Source: Gemmatimonadaceae bacterium
Lineage (GTDB): Bacteria > Gemmatimonadota > Gemmatimonadetes > Gemmatimonadales > Gemmatimonadaceae
Length of the DNA stretch: 54,677 nucleotides
Assembly (NCBI GenBank): GCA_036273715.1
Contig: DASUHB010000018.1
Location: 1-54,677, forward strand
Direction: 5' to 3'
Below the pieces are notes generated by a model that was not told the origin of the DNA, searched no databases, and saw only the letters and a list, made by a program, of their open reading frames with translations. The translations under genes were made by a program, and so were the position numbers. Position 1 is the stretch's first letter. The number at the start of each line of letters is the position of its first letter. This document shows, piece after piece, positions 36,173 through 45,361 of this stretch.

Positions 36173-37666
36173 ATGCGACATCCCGTGTTCGACCTGCTCG
36201 AGCAGGACATGGAGCGCGACGCTGCGCTCCCATTTGTCGATCTCGCGGCGCGTTACTTCCTGCGCACGCGCGACGGCACGGATCCCGTCTCGACGGCGCT
36301 CGGCTCCGCCGAGATCGCCCCGCGCTTCGACGAACCGCTCCCGGAGAGCGGCCATCCACTCAATGAAGTGGCGCGTCGCGTCGAGCTCGACGTCATGAAT
36401 GCGATGAACCAGCTGGCGCATCCCATGTGTATGGGGCATCAGGTGTCGGCGCCGCTGCCGATTGCCGTCTGGATGGAACCGGTGATCGCGGCTATGAATC
36501 AATCGGTGGCGGTCGCCGAGATGTCGCCGAGCGCGACGGTGCTCGAGACGCAGCTGATCAGGTGGATGGCCGGTCTCATCGGATGGCACGCGGGCGCGGG
36601 CGGCACGCTGACGTCGGGCGGGACGGAGGCGACGTTCACGGCGCTGCTGGCCGCGCGCGCGCGGGCGTTGCCTAACGCGTGGGAGCACGGCGTGTCGGCC
36701 GCCGACGGGCCGCTGCCGGTGGTGGTGTGCGGCGAGCACGCGCACTACGCCGTCACGCGCGCGGTGGCGCAGTTAGGCCTCGGGCTCGACCGCGCGATCG
36801 CCATCCCGTCGCGCGATTGGCGCATGGACGTGGAGGCGCTCACCGTTCGGTTGCAGGCGCTGGCCGCGGAGGGCGTGCCGGTGATGGCGGTGGTCGCCAC
36901 GGCGGGCAGCACGGCGACCGGCTCGTTCGACGATCTCGACGCGATCGGCGCACTGTGCGAGGCGCACGGGGTCTGGTTCCACGTCGACGCGGCGCACGGC
37001 GCGTCGGCGCTGCTCTCGTCCACGCATCGGGACCGTATGCGCGGCGTCGCGCGCGCGCGATCGGTGGCGTGGGATGCGCACAAGATGATGCTGCTGCCGC
37101 TCTCGGCCGGCATGCTCCTGGTGCGCGACGAGCGCGACCTGGATGGCGCGTTCGCCCAACGCGCGCCGTATCTCTTTCACGGCGACGAAGACGGCCGGGT
37201 GTGGGACCAGGGCACGCGCAGCTTTCAGTGCTCCCGCCGCGCCGATGCGCTCAAGGTGTGGGCGGCGCTCGAGCGCTACGGCGCTTCCGGGTTAGGCGCG
37301 ATCTACGATCACCTGTGCGGCGTCGCGCGCGAGCTCTACGGCGCGATCTCCGTGCATAGCCGGTTCGTCGCGCTGCACGAGCCCGAGTCGAACATCCTCT
37401 GCTTCCGATGGGTGGGCGCGGCCGGCGAAGACGCCGCCGCCGTGGACGAGTTCAACCGCGTCCTGCGCGAGCGCTACAACCGCAGCGGCCGCGGCTGGAT
37501 CACGACCACGGTGTTAGGCGGCCGCCGCGTGCTGCGTGTGACGGTGATGAATCCGCGCACGTCGCGCGGCCATATCGTCGCGCTGCTGGACGGGCTGTCC
37601 GAGGAAGCCACATCGATGCAGCGAGAAGCACGTTCAGGCGTCGCAGCTGGTGGTCAACAAGTGTAG
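36173..37666 (+). CDS. Second PLP-dependent decarboxylase
   Basis: A 497-residue group II PLP decarboxylase, only distantly like the one at 28145-29599. It has HPMCMGHQVSAPLPIAVW, GGTLTSGGTEATFTALLAAR, WFHVDAAHGASALLSS with the PLP-binding Asp, and the Schiff-base Lys in WDAHKMMLLPLSAG (about residue 303). It resembles glutamate/DABA/cysteine-sulfinate-type decarboxylases, but the substrate cannot be told. The start at 36173 (MRHPVFDLLEQD) matches family length; upstream in-frame sequence is arginine-rich and overlaps the preceding gene. Confidence 0.85.
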   Translation: MRHPVFDLLEQDMERDAALPFVDLAARYFLRTRDGTDPVSTALGSAEIAPRFDEPLPESGHPLNEVARRVELDVMNAMNQLAHPMCMGHQVSAPLPIAVWMEPVIAAMNQSVAVAEMSPSATVLETQLIRWMAGLIGWHAGAGGTLTSGGTEATFTALLAARARALPNAWEHGVSAADGPLPVVVCGEHAHYAVTRAVAQLGLGLDRAIAIPSRDWRMDVEALTVRLQALAAEGVPVMAVVATAGSTATGSFDDLDAIGALCEAHGVWFHVDAAHGASALLSSTHRDRMRGVARARSVAWDAHKMMLLPLSAGMLLVRDERDLDGAFAQRAPYLFHGDEDGRVWDQGTRSFQCSRRADALKVWAALERYGASGLGAIYDHLCGVARELYGAISVHSRFVALHEPESNILCFRWVGAAGEDAAAVDEFNRVLRERYNRSGRGWITTTVLGGRRVLRVTVMNPRTSRGHIVALLDGLSEEATSMQREARSGVAAGGQQV

Positions 37667-38113
37667 AACGTTGAGATCCGGCGCTGGCATCTACGCTCAT
37701 GAAGACGCGGACACGGCACGGACACAACGGACACGGCACGGTGAAAAAAGGCAACGAGAGGCGTCGACCAATCCGGTTCGAGGCGCCTGGCGGGTCTCTT
37801 CGCTCATGATTGAAAGACAACAACAGTGAAGCAGGAAGGCGGATGACGAACGGCGTTCCCTCGGGGTCGGCGTCACGTTGTTGGTGGTTGTGTTGTGCTC
37901 TTCATAAAAAAACGCCTCGGTTATCCGTTAGGCAACGTCGCCACCGCCGCGCAGCATGGTGTCTTTCATTATCGCTTTGTTATCCTTTAAACCATGACCG
38001 AAGTAGACCCGCCAGGCGCCTCGAACAGGATTGGTCGACGCCTCTTATTCAGTTTTTCCCGTGTCGTGTCCCATGTGTCCGTGCTGTGTCCGCGTCTTCA
38101 TGAGCGTAGATGC
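37667..38113. other. Gene-free region occupied by a long inverted repeat
   Basis: The 447 bp between the decarboxylase stop and the GxxExxY stop are almost entirely the inverted-repeat element described next. No gene. Confidence 0.7.
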
Positions 38114-38114
38114 C
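37686..38114. repeat. Long inverted-repeat element, copy 2, next to the GxxExxY gene
   Basis: Two arms of about 110 bp (37686-37797 and 38005-38114) are near-perfect inverted copies. Both ends read GGCATCTACGCTCATGAAG inward, including the perfect 20-mer at 37691-37710 and 38090-38109 shared with the 9387-9514 element. Arms also share GCGTCGACCA and GAGGCGCCTGGCGGGTCT. The 207-bp centre contains a GTTAGGC word (37927) and the segment similar to 26988-27035. No open frame in the element has coding character. The right end coincides with the GxxExxY stop codon. Confidence 0.9.
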
Positions 38115-38566
38115 TACTCCGAATCTTCCCCTGCCTCTGAACTCGGAGGCCCCGCCGCGATCTCACGCCCGGACGCCCTACGCCACGAATTAAGGCAGAT
38201 CACTCGCTTGAATACCGGACGCTCGCCAAACTGCAGCAGGAGTCCGATCTCGAGCTTGGTAGCTCGGAGATAGTTGAACAGCTGCGCACTTCCGATCTCC
38301 GGCCGCAACGTGGTCGACTTCACTTCGATGATGAGTCGGCCATCGACAAGCATGTCGAGGCGCTGATCCGCCAACGGTTCGCCCTTGTAGAGCACCGTCA
38401 CGCCAACTTCGCGCAGTACCTGATGGCCCTTGGCCACGAGCTCACGATGCAGCGCGGCCTTGTAGATGTGTTCGAGAAAGCCGTGACCAAGCGTGTCATA
38501 CACTTCGAGGAACGCGCCGATCACCGAACCGGTGAGCTGCTTTTCGACAAGACTGGTCGAACTCAT
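38114..38566 (-). CDS. GxxExxY-family putative PD-(D/E)xK nuclease
   Basis: A 150-residue protein with the defining motif GFLEHIY (Gly29, Glu32, Tyr35) near the N-terminus. The nuclease-like core is RLDMLVDGRLIIEVKST, with Asp71, Glu81 and Lys83 in PD-(D/E)xK spacing. YLRATKLEIGLLLQFG is also typical. The C-terminal 30 residues are low-complexity. Family members are small, often multicopy, and of unknown biological role. The TAG stop directly abuts the end of the long inverted repeat, and a partial copy of the repeat end lies upstream of the gene at 38681-38695, so the gene is bracketed by repeat ends. Confidence 0.85.
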   Translation of the reverse strand: MSSTSLVEKQLTGSVIGAFLEVYDTLGHGFLEHIYKAALHRELVAKGHQVLREVGVTVLYKGEPLADQRLDMLVDGRLIIEVKSTTLRPEIGSAQLFNYLRATKLEIGLLLQFGERPVFKRVICLNSWRRASGREIAAGPPSSEAGEDSE

Positions 38567-38680
38567 GGCTCAGACGATAGTCGAAAAGCAACGGGCTCCA
38601 GCAGCATTTCATGCAGCTGGAGCCCGAACATCCCCGCCGGCTCGGCTCGCGCGCAGGCGAAGGCCCTCTCGGTTTTGTGT

Positions 38681-38700
38681 CCGCGTCTTCAGTAGCGGAA
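38681..38700. repeat. Partial copy of the repeat-family end
   Basis: CCGCGTCTTC plus AGTAGCGGA matches the inverted-repeat end CCGCGTCTTCATGAGCGTAG over the first ten bases and then with gaps. It is preceded by TTGTGT, as in the intact copies (GTGTGT/GCTGTGT). It has the same orientation as the right end at 38090. Confidence 0.5.
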
Positions 38701-38725
38701 CGTCGATGGCTCTCTGCGCGGACGA

Positions 38726-39226
38726 CTACAACGCCCGTTTGATTGCGCCCTCGAGATCCTGGTCGCCGCCTAACCCGGTGTACACCACCTTCCCGGCTTT
38801 GTTGATCACCACGACGTACGACGTCGCGGGCACGTTGTACGCGCTCACCGCGTTCCCGTCCGTGTCGTAAACCATCGCCTGGGTGTAGTGGTACTTCTGC
38901 GCGTACAGCTTCACGCGCTCGGGCGACTGATTTACCGAGACGGCGACGTCCACGAACGTCACCTTCGGAGAATATTTCTTGACCATGTCGAGGAACTTGG
39001 GCTCGAGCTCCTTACAGTTGCTGCACCACGTCGCCCAGAACTCGAGCACCACCGGCGATTTGCCGATGTATTGATCGAGATTCACGCTCTTGCCGTCGAG
39101 CGTGTGCACCACCGCGCCGGGAGCCGCGGCGCCAACGGGCACCCCGATCTCGTCCTGCGCAGCGAGCGCCGGCGCCGCGGCCATGGCCACGCACGCCACG
39201 AGCATTGCCACCCGGGTCCACATCAT
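38726..39226 (-). CDS. Periplasmic thioredoxin-like (TlpA-type) protein
   Basis: A 166-residue protein with a signal peptide (to about AAPALAAQ) and a TlpA/ResA-like thioredoxin fold. The redox motif WCSNC gives Cys68 and Cys71 after EFWAT, and the cis-Pro lies in NVPATSYVVVI. Its ATG overlaps the stop of the upstream CcdA-like gene (ATGA), so translation is coupled. It probably receives electrons from that membrane protein to reduce periplasmic disulfides. The same frame is open far upstream, but only the part from MMWTRVAML has coding character. Confidence 0.88.
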   Translation of the reverse strand: MMWTRVAMLVACVAMAAAPALAAQDEIGVPVGAAAPGAVVHTLDGKSVNLDQYIGKSPVVLEFWATWCSNCKELEPKFLDMVKKYSPKVTFVDVAVSVNQSPERVKLYAQKYHYTQAMVYDTDGNAVSAYNVPATSYVVVINKAGKVVYTGLGGDQDLEGAIKRAL

Positions 39227-39936
39227 ATCAACAGTTGCCCCATCTTGATAAGATAATACTCGGCCGCGCCGAGCATGATGATCGCGAACGCCTTTTTCAC
39301 CCACATCATCCACGAGCCCGCCCGCGGCAGCCGCGACAGCGTTCCGGCGGAGACGCCCACCGCCACCAACAGCGTGCTCATGCCTAACGAAAAGACGAAC
39401 AGATAGAGAAAGCCTAACACGGCGCTGTGCGTCGTCGACACCCACGTCAGCACCGCCGCCATCACCGGCGCCGAGCACGGCGCCGCCACCAGCCCCGACG
39501 CCGCCCCCATCGCGAACGTCCCCGCGAATTGCCCGCCCCGTCCCGCCGCCGACGCCCGCTGCACGAATCCCTGCGGCACCCGCACCGGAATCACGTCCAC
39601 CATCGCCAACGCCGCGATGATCAGCAAGTTCGCCATCCCAAAATACAACCACGGGTTCGTGCTCACTGTCCCGAACAGCGTCCCGCTCAGCCCGGCGAAC
39701 AATCCCAGCCCCGCGTACACCAGCGCCAACCCCAGCACGTAGCTCAACGTCAGCGTCAGCGGCCGCCATCGGGATGCCGCCGCCGCCGTCGACTGCCCGC
39801 CGACCAACGACGCGGTGATCGGAATCATCGGATAGATGCACGGAGTCAGGCTGGTGAGCACCCCCCCGAGGAACACCAACGGCACCGCAACCACGGGCCG
39901 CGACGAGAGCATTGCCGAGATGTCGGGCGAGAGCAT
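39223..39936 (-). CDS. CcdA/DsbD-like transmembrane thiol-disulfide transporter
   Basis: About 237 residues with six membrane segments. The two redox cysteines are in LTSLTPCIYPMIP and GLVAAPCSAPVMAA, the CcdA/DsbD-beta signature. It carries electrons from cytoplasmic thioredoxin across the inner membrane, here most likely to the thioredoxin-like partner encoded with a 4-bp overlap. The start at 39936 (MLSPDISAM) fits the first helix; ATG at 39951 is also possible. No periplasmic DsbD-type domains are fused. Confidence 0.88.
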   Translation of the reverse strand: MLSPDISAMLSSRPVVAVPLVFLGGVLTSLTPCIYPMIPITASLVGGQSTAAAASRWRPLTLTLSYVLGLALVYAGLGLFAGLSGTLFGTVSTNPWLYFGMANLLIIAALAMVDVIPVRVPQGFVQRASAAGRGGQFAGTFAMGAASGLVAAPCSAPVMAAVLTWVSTTHSAVLGFLYLFVFSLGMSTLLVAVGVSAGTLSRLPRAGSWMMWVKKAFAIIMLGAAEYYLIKMGQLLI

Positions 39937-40087
39937 GGCCACACAGTACATACTCCACCACGATCCGCGGAAGTTCCCACGCGAAGAACGCCCTGCCTTG
40001 CGCGCACGCTGATACGGGGAGAAGGTTTCACGAGCGGGCCGTCCGCCGTGGAGACCCGTCAGCATCCATTTCACACTCTGTCATCGC

Positions 40088-42142
40088 ATGGCGGCGCCGC
40101 GTTCGTCTTCACCCTCACCTCGCCCCGCACGCACTTCGCCACAGGCGCGCTCGCGCCGCACTCCCGCCGGCGCCAACCCACCGCCCCGCAAGCCGCCGCA
40201 CATCGCCATCGAGTGCGTGTCGCCGTCGCTCGATGATGCGCGTTGGGCAGTCAAACGCATCCTCGGCGATTCGTTCGAGGTGAGCGCCGACATCTTCAAA
40301 GATGGTCACGACGTCCTCTCGGCGCGCGTACGCTTCAAGCCGCCCGGCCTCGCCGAGTGGCGCACGGCGCCGATGGTCTTCGACTACGACTCTGATCGCT
40401 GGACGGGAGGCTTTCCGCTCGATGCCATCGGCGGCTGGAGCTTCACGGTCGACGCGTGGACCGATCGCTTCGCGACCTGGCGCGCCCAACTGGAGAAGAA
40501 GATCGATGCGGGACAGGATGTCTCGCTCGACCTGCTCGAGGGCGCGCAGCTGGTGGACACGGCAACGCACCGTGTGCGCTTTGGCGACACGCGGCGCGAG
40601 CTGGCGCAGTGGTCGGCGCGGCTGCGCGATGCGTCGAGCGCGTGGCGCGAGCGCGCACGCGAAGGACTCGGCCTCGAGCTCTTGGCGCTCATGGAGCAGC
40701 ACCTGGCGCCCGACGACCTCACGTCGTACGACCGCGAGCTGCGCGTGTGGGTGGACCGCGAGCGGGCGCGCTTCGCCGCCTGGTACGAGATGTTTCCGCG
40801 CTCGCAGAGCGGCGATGCGTCGCGGCATGGCACCTTTGCCGACGCCGCGCGTGCGCTGGCGCGCATCGCCGAGTTAGGCTTCGACGTCGTCTACCTGCCG
40901 CCCATCCATCCGGTGGGTGTGACGCAGCGGAAGGGGCGCAACAACGCGCTCGCGGCGTCGCCCGATGATCCCGGCAGCCCGTGGGCCATCGGCGGCCCCG
41001 CCGGTGGCCACACGGCCATCGAGCCGCGGTTAGGCACGATCGATGACTTCGACCGGTTCGTCGTCGTCGCCCATCGGTTAGGCATGGAGGTCGCGCTCGA
41101 CTACGCGCTCCAATGCTCGCCCGACCACCCCTGGCTGCGCGAGCACCCCGACTGGTTCTTTGCCCGCCCCGACGGCACGCTCAAGTACGCCGAGAACCCG
41201 CCGAAAAAATACGAGGACATCTATCCGCTCGACTTCTGGTGCGACGATCGCGACAACCTCTGGAATGCCTGCCGCGACATTCTGCTGTTCTGGATCTCTC
41301 ATGGCGTGAATACGTTCCGCGTCGACAACCCGCACACCAAGCCGTTCGCCTTCTGGCAGTGGCTCATCGACGACATCCACGCCCGACACCCCGACGTGAT
41401 CTTTCTTTCCGAGGCCTTCACCCGCCCCAAGCGCATGAAGCACCTCGCCAAACTCGGCTTCACACAGTCGTACACGTACTTCACGTGGCGGACCACGTCG
41501 TACGAGCTGCGCGAATATCTCGAGGAGCTCACGCAGCGGCCGGCGCGCGAATACCTGCGGCCCAACTTCTTCGCCAACACGCCGGACATCCTGCACGAGT
41601 ACCTGCAACTCGGCGGACGCGCGGCGTTCCGCGTCCGGTTGCTGCTCGCCGCCACGCTGTCGCCGCTTTACGGCATTTACAGCGGATTCGAGCTCGCCGA
41701 AAACGTGCCGCTCAGGCCGGGCAGCGAAGAGTACCTCGACTCGGAGAAGTACGAGCTCAAGGCGCGCGATTGGGCGTCGCCGGCGAGCCTCGACCTCGAC
41801 ATCGTGCGCGTCAATCGCCTGCGCCGCGAGAACCGCGCGCTGCAGCGGGCCACGAATCTGACCTTCCACCACTCGGACAACGATCGGATCCTCTTCTACC
41901 ACAAGACGGCCGGCGATCTCGGCGCGCCTAACGATCTGCTCATCGCCGTCAACCTCGACCCGCTGCGCGCCCAGGACACGGTGGTCGAGGTCCCGCTCGA
42001 CGCCCTCGGCGTGGGCCCCGATGCGACGTACGTCGTCGAAGATCTCCTCACCGGCGTGCGCTACACCTGGCGCGGCGCCCGCAACTACGTTCGCCTCGAC
42101 CCGCGCAACGAACCCGGACACGTCTTCCTCGTGCGGCGTTAG
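40088..42142 (+). CDS. glgE: Maltosyltransferase GlgE
   Basis: A 684-residue GH13_3 enzyme that adds maltose from alpha-maltose-1-phosphate to the non-reducing end of alpha-1,4-glucan. After a low-complexity Pro/Arg-rich start, the N-terminal domain begins at IAIECVSPSLDDARWAVKRILGDSFEVSADIFKDGHD, characteristic of GlgE. The barrel has DVVYLPPIHPVG, nucleophile Asp in FRVDNPHTKPF (about 413), acid/base Glu in FLSEAFTRP (about 442) and the GlgE-type SYTYFTWR. Its stop codon TAG lies inside a GTTAGGC word. First gene of the glucan/trehalose run. Confidence 0.93.
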   Translation: MAAPRSSSPSPRPARTSPQARSRRTPAGANPPPRKPPHIAIECVSPSLDDARWAVKRILGDSFEVSADIFKDGHDVLSARVRFKPPGLAEWRTAPMVFDYDSDRWTGGFPLDAIGGWSFTVDAWTDRFATWRAQLEKKIDAGQDVSLDLLEGAQLVDTATHRVRFGDTRRELAQWSARLRDASSAWRERAREGLGLELLALMEQHLAPDDLTSYDRELRVWVDRERARFAAWYEMFPRSQSGDASRHGTFADAARALARIAELGFDVVYLPPIHPVGVTQRKGRNNALAASPDDPGSPWAIGGPAGGHTAIEPRLGTIDDFDRFVVVAHRLGMEVALDYALQCSPDHPWLREHPDWFFARPDGTLKYAENPPKKYEDIYPLDFWCDDRDNLWNACRDILLFWISHGVNTFRVDNPHTKPFAFWQWLIDDIHARHPDVIFLSEAFTRPKRMKHLAKLGFTQSYTYFTWRTTSYELREYLEELTQRPAREYLRPNFFANTPDILHEYLQLGGRAAFRVRLLLAATLSPLYGIYSGFELAENVPLRPGSEEYLDSEKYELKARDWASPASLDLDIVRVNRLRRENRALQRATNLTFHHSDNDRILFYHKTAGDLGAPNDLLIAVNLDPLRAQDTVVEVPLDALGVGPDATYVVEDLLTGVRYTWRGARNYVRLDPRNEPGHVFLVRR

Positions 42143-42163
42143 GCGGACCACCAACTCGCTACT

Positions 42164-43816
42164 ATGAGCTCGCTCTGGTACAAGGACGCCGTCATCTATC
42201 AGATCCACATCAAGTCGTTTCGCGACAGCAACCGCGATGGCTACGGCGACATCCCCGGACTGATCGAGAAGCTCGACTACATCGAATCGTTAGGCGTCAA
42301 CTGCCTCTGGCTGCTGCCGTTCTATCCCTCGCCGCTGCGCGACGACGGATACGACATCGCGGAGTACGAAGCCATCCACCCGCACTACGGCGCCCTGGCG
42401 GACTTTCAGCGGCTGCTCGAGGAAGCACACGCCCGCGGCATCCGCATCATCACGGAGTTGGTCATCAACCACACGTCGGACCAGCACCCCTGGTTCCAGC
42501 GCGCGCGCCTCGCTCCCAAAGACTCGGCCGAGCGGGCGTTCTATGTGTGGAGCGACGATCCCACGCGGTACGGCGACGCGCGCATCATTTTCACCGACAC
42601 CGAGAAGTCCAACTGGGCATGGGACCCGGTCGCCGGCCAGTTCTACTGGCACCGCTTCTTCAGCCACCAGCCCGACCTCAATTTCGACAACCCCGCCGTC
42701 GTCGAAGCGGTGAAAGATGTGATGCGGTTCTGGTTTCGCATGGGCGTGGACGGCATGCGACTCGACGCCATCCCGTACCTGGTCGAACGGGATGGCACCA
42801 ACTGCGAAAACCTTCCCGCCACGCACGCGGTGCTCAAGGAGCTGCGCCGTACCCTCGACGAGGAGTTCGACGGGCGGATCTTTCTCGCGGAGGCAAACCA
42901 GTGGCCGAGCGATGTGATCCCGTACTTCGGCGACAGCGACGAATGCCACATGGCGTTCCACTTCCCGCTCATGCCGCGCATGTACATGGCGCTGCGCCAG
43001 GAAGACCGCAGCCCGATCATCGAAATTCTCGCGCAGACGCCGGCGCTGCCTAACGATTGCCAGTGGGCCATCTTCCTGCGCAATCACGATGAGCTCACGC
43101 TCGAGATGGTCACCGATCTGGAGCGCGACTACATGTACCGCGAGTACGCGCGCGATCCGCGAATGCGCATCAACATCGGTATCCGCCGCCGCCTCGCGCC
43201 CCTGCTCGACAACGGTCGCCGCCAGATCGAATTGATGAATGCCCTCCTCATGACCATGCCCGGCACGCCGATCATCTATTACGGCGACGAGATCGGCATG
43301 GGCGACAACATCTATCTGGGCGATCGCAACGGCGTGCGCACGCCAATGCAGTGGACGCCGGGATGGAACGCGGGCTTTTCCGAGGGCGACCAACAGGCCC
43401 TGTACTATCCGCTCATCGTCGATCCGCCCTACGGATACCAGGCGATCAACGTCGCATCGGAAGAGCGCACGCAGACGTCGCTGCTGCGCTGGATGCGGCG
43501 GATCATCAAAGTGCGCAAACAGTATCACGCATTCGGGCGCGGCAAGTTCGAGATGCTGCTGCCGGAGAACCGGCGCGTGCTGACGTATCTGCGGCGTCAC
43601 GAAGACCAGGTGATCCTCTGCGTGAACAACCTGTCGCGCTTCGTCCAGCCGGTGGAGATCAACCTGCAGCGATGGAAAGGGTGGACGCCGCTCGAGCTCA
43701 TCGGCACCGTGCGGTTCCCGGTGATCGGCGACCAGCCGTACTTTCTGTCGTTAGGCCCGCACACGTTCTACTGGTTTCTGCTCGTCGCGCCACAGCCGGA
43801 CGGCGCGGGGTCGTGA
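42164..43816 (+). CDS. treS: Trehalose synthase (maltose alpha-D-glucosyltransferase) TreS
   Basis: A 550-residue GH13_16 enzyme interconverting trehalose and maltose. It begins with the typical WYKDAVIYQIHIKSFRDSN and has catalytic Asp in MRLDAIPYLVERDGTNCENLP (about 199), Glu in FLAEANQWPSD (about 243) and Asp in LRNHDELTLEM (about 308). Length fits single-domain TreS; the maltokinase is separate, not fused. Its TGA overlaps the GTG start of the maltokinase gene. Confidence 0.94.
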   Translation: MSSLWYKDAVIYQIHIKSFRDSNRDGYGDIPGLIEKLDYIESLGVNCLWLLPFYPSPLRDDGYDIAEYEAIHPHYGALADFQRLLEEAHARGIRIITELVINHTSDQHPWFQRARLAPKDSAERAFYVWSDDPTRYGDARIIFTDTEKSNWAWDPVAGQFYWHRFFSHQPDLNFDNPAVVEAVKDVMRFWFRMGVDGMRLDAIPYLVERDGTNCENLPATHAVLKELRRTLDEEFDGRIFLAEANQWPSDVIPYFGDSDECHMAFHFPLMPRMYMALRQEDRSPIIEILAQTPALPNDCQWAIFLRNHDELTLEMVTDLERDYMYREYARDPRMRINIGIRRRLAPLLDNGRRQIELMNALLMTMPGTPIIYYGDEIGMGDNIYLGDRNGVRTPMQWTPGWNAGFSEGDQQALYYPLIVDPPYGYQAINVASEERTQTSLLRWMRRIIKVRKQYHAFGRGKFEMLLPENRRVLTYLRRHEDQVILCVNNLSRFVQPVEINLQRWKGWTPLELIGTVRFPVIGDQPYFLSLGPHTFYWFLLVAPQPDGAGS

Positions 43817-45327
43817 CCGCGCCTGCGCCGGTGCTCCGCGTGCACGGCAGCGTGACCGATGCGCTCGACTCCGCCGTGCTGCGCGCGCTGGCGCCGCACG
43901 ATCTCGCCGGCTGGCTCGTGACGCGCCGGTGGTCGGGCGCCAAAGGACGGCCGCCGACGGACGCGCGCATCACCGAAGTCATCCCCGTGCGGTGGGGCGA
44001 CGAACGCGCCGTCGTGACCCGCATCGTGACCACGCACGCGAGCAGTGCCAACCAGAGTTATCAACTGCCGCTCGTGGCGCGCGCCGGCGACCCCGCGGAC
44101 GACCGCACGGCCGCTGCGGTCGTCGCGCGCATCGCGGCCGACGATGGGCCCGGGATGCTCGTCGACGCGATCGAGGACGCGGGCTTTCGCCGGCTGCTCG
44201 GCGCTGCGTTAGGCGAAGGGGCGGTGTTCGAGGGCGACGGCGCGCGCTGGACCGTCGAGCCCGTGGGCGCGCCGGCGCGCGGACTCGATGCCCTTCCCAC
44301 GGAGGTGAGCCGCGCCGAGCAGAGCAACAGCTCGGTGCGCTTCGGCCAGCGGGCCATGCTCAAGCTGTTCCGGCGCCTCGAGCACGGCGAGAACCCCGAC
44401 GTCGAGATCGGCACGTTCCTCACGACGCGCACCCATTTCCAGCACACGCCGGCAGTGTTAGGCGTGGTCCGGTACCGCGACTCCGCCGGCGCGAGCTACG
44501 TCACCGGCATGCTGTCGCGCTTCGTGGTCGGCGCCCGCGACGGATGGGCGATCGCCCTCGACGCGGCGCGCGCGGCCCTGCGCGGCGACGGCGCGCCCGA
44601 TGCGTTTGCCGGTGAAGCCGGTCGCATCGGCACGGTGACGTGCGAGCTGCACGACGCGCTCGCGTCGTCGCCCGATACGCCGGGCTTCCGCAACGACCCC
44701 GTTGCGTTAGGCGATGTCGAGGACTGGGAACGCGCGGCCACCCGCACCGTGGAAGATGCGATGGCCCTCCTCGCCGATCGCGCGGCGACGCTGCCCACCG
44801 CCCACCGCGCCATGGCCCGCGCCATCGCCGGCCGCCGCGCCGCGGCGCTCGAGCGCCTCCAGGCGGTGTCGGCGGAAGTGCGGAACATCCTCGATGCACC
44901 CAACGCGAGACTCCGCAAGACGCGCCACCACGGCGACTACCACCTCGGCCAGTTGCTGCGCGGCGAGAAAGGCGTGTGGTTCGTCGTCGATTTCGAGGGA
45001 GAGCCGTCGCGGCCGCTGGCCGAGCGCCGTGGAATGAGCAGCCCGCTGCGCGACGTCGCCGGCATGCTGCGGTCGTTCGCCTACGCCGCCGCAACCGCGG
45101 CCGCCGAGCACGGTGGGTTAGGCATCGACGCCAAGACGGAAATCGCCGCTGCGCACTGGGAACGCGAGATGCGCGCGGCGTTTCTCTCCGGATACGGCGC
45201 CACGTCCGACCACCCGCTCGTGACGCTCTTCGAGATGGAAAAGCTGTTCTACGAATTGCGCTATGAGCTCAATAACCGACCGGAGTGGGTCTGGATACCG
45301 CTCCGGGGCATCGCGAGGTTGTTTTGA
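43813..45327 (+). CDS. mak: Maltokinase
   Basis: A 504-residue aminoglycoside-phosphotransferase-fold kinase that phosphorylates maltose at C1 with ATP, feeding GlgE. It has the N-terminal cap (WLVTRRWSGAKGR), SNSSVRFGQRAMLKLFRRLE with the ATP-site Lys, the catalytic loop HGDYHLGQLL (about 373) and the metal-binding DFEGEPSRPL (about 392). The GTG start was chosen because it overlaps the treS stop (GTGA) and matches the domain beginning; the frame is open further up inside treS. It acts with TreS, probably as a complex as known in actinobacteria. Confidence 0.92.
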   Translation: MTAPAPVLRVHGSVTDALDSAVLRALAPHDLAGWLVTRRWSGAKGRPPTDARITEVIPVRWGDERAVVTRIVTTHASSANQSYQLPLVARAGDPADDRTAAAVVARIAADDGPGMLVDAIEDAGFRRLLGAALGEGAVFEGDGARWTVEPVGAPARGLDALPTEVSRAEQSNSSVRFGQRAMLKLFRRLEHGENPDVEIGTFLTTRTHFQHTPAVLGVVRYRDSAGASYVTGMLSRFVVGARDGWAIALDAARAALRGDGAPDAFAGEAGRIGTVTCELHDALASSPDTPGFRNDPVALGDVEDWERAATRTVEDAMALLADRAATLPTAHRAMARAIAGRRAAALERLQAVSAEVRNILDAPNARLRKTRHHGDYHLGQLLRGEKGVWFVVDFEGEPSRPLAERRGMSSPLRDVAGMLRSFAYAAATAAAEHGGLGIDAKTEIAAAHWEREMRAAFLSGYGATSDHPLVTLFEMEKLFYELRYELNNRPEWVWIPLRGIARLF

Positions 45328-45361
45328 ACATTCAGCGGCGGAATCCGTGCGCGTGGGAACT

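Noticed and set aside
39227-39961. Long N-terminal extension of the thioredoxin-like protein
   Set aside because: It is a valine/glycine-rich shadow of the CcdA-like gene; the signal peptide begins at 39226.
43351-43812. Longer N-terminus for maltokinase inside treS
   Set aside because: The open frame lies wholly inside treS, is arginine-rich and has no family match; GTG at 43813 overlaps the treS stop.
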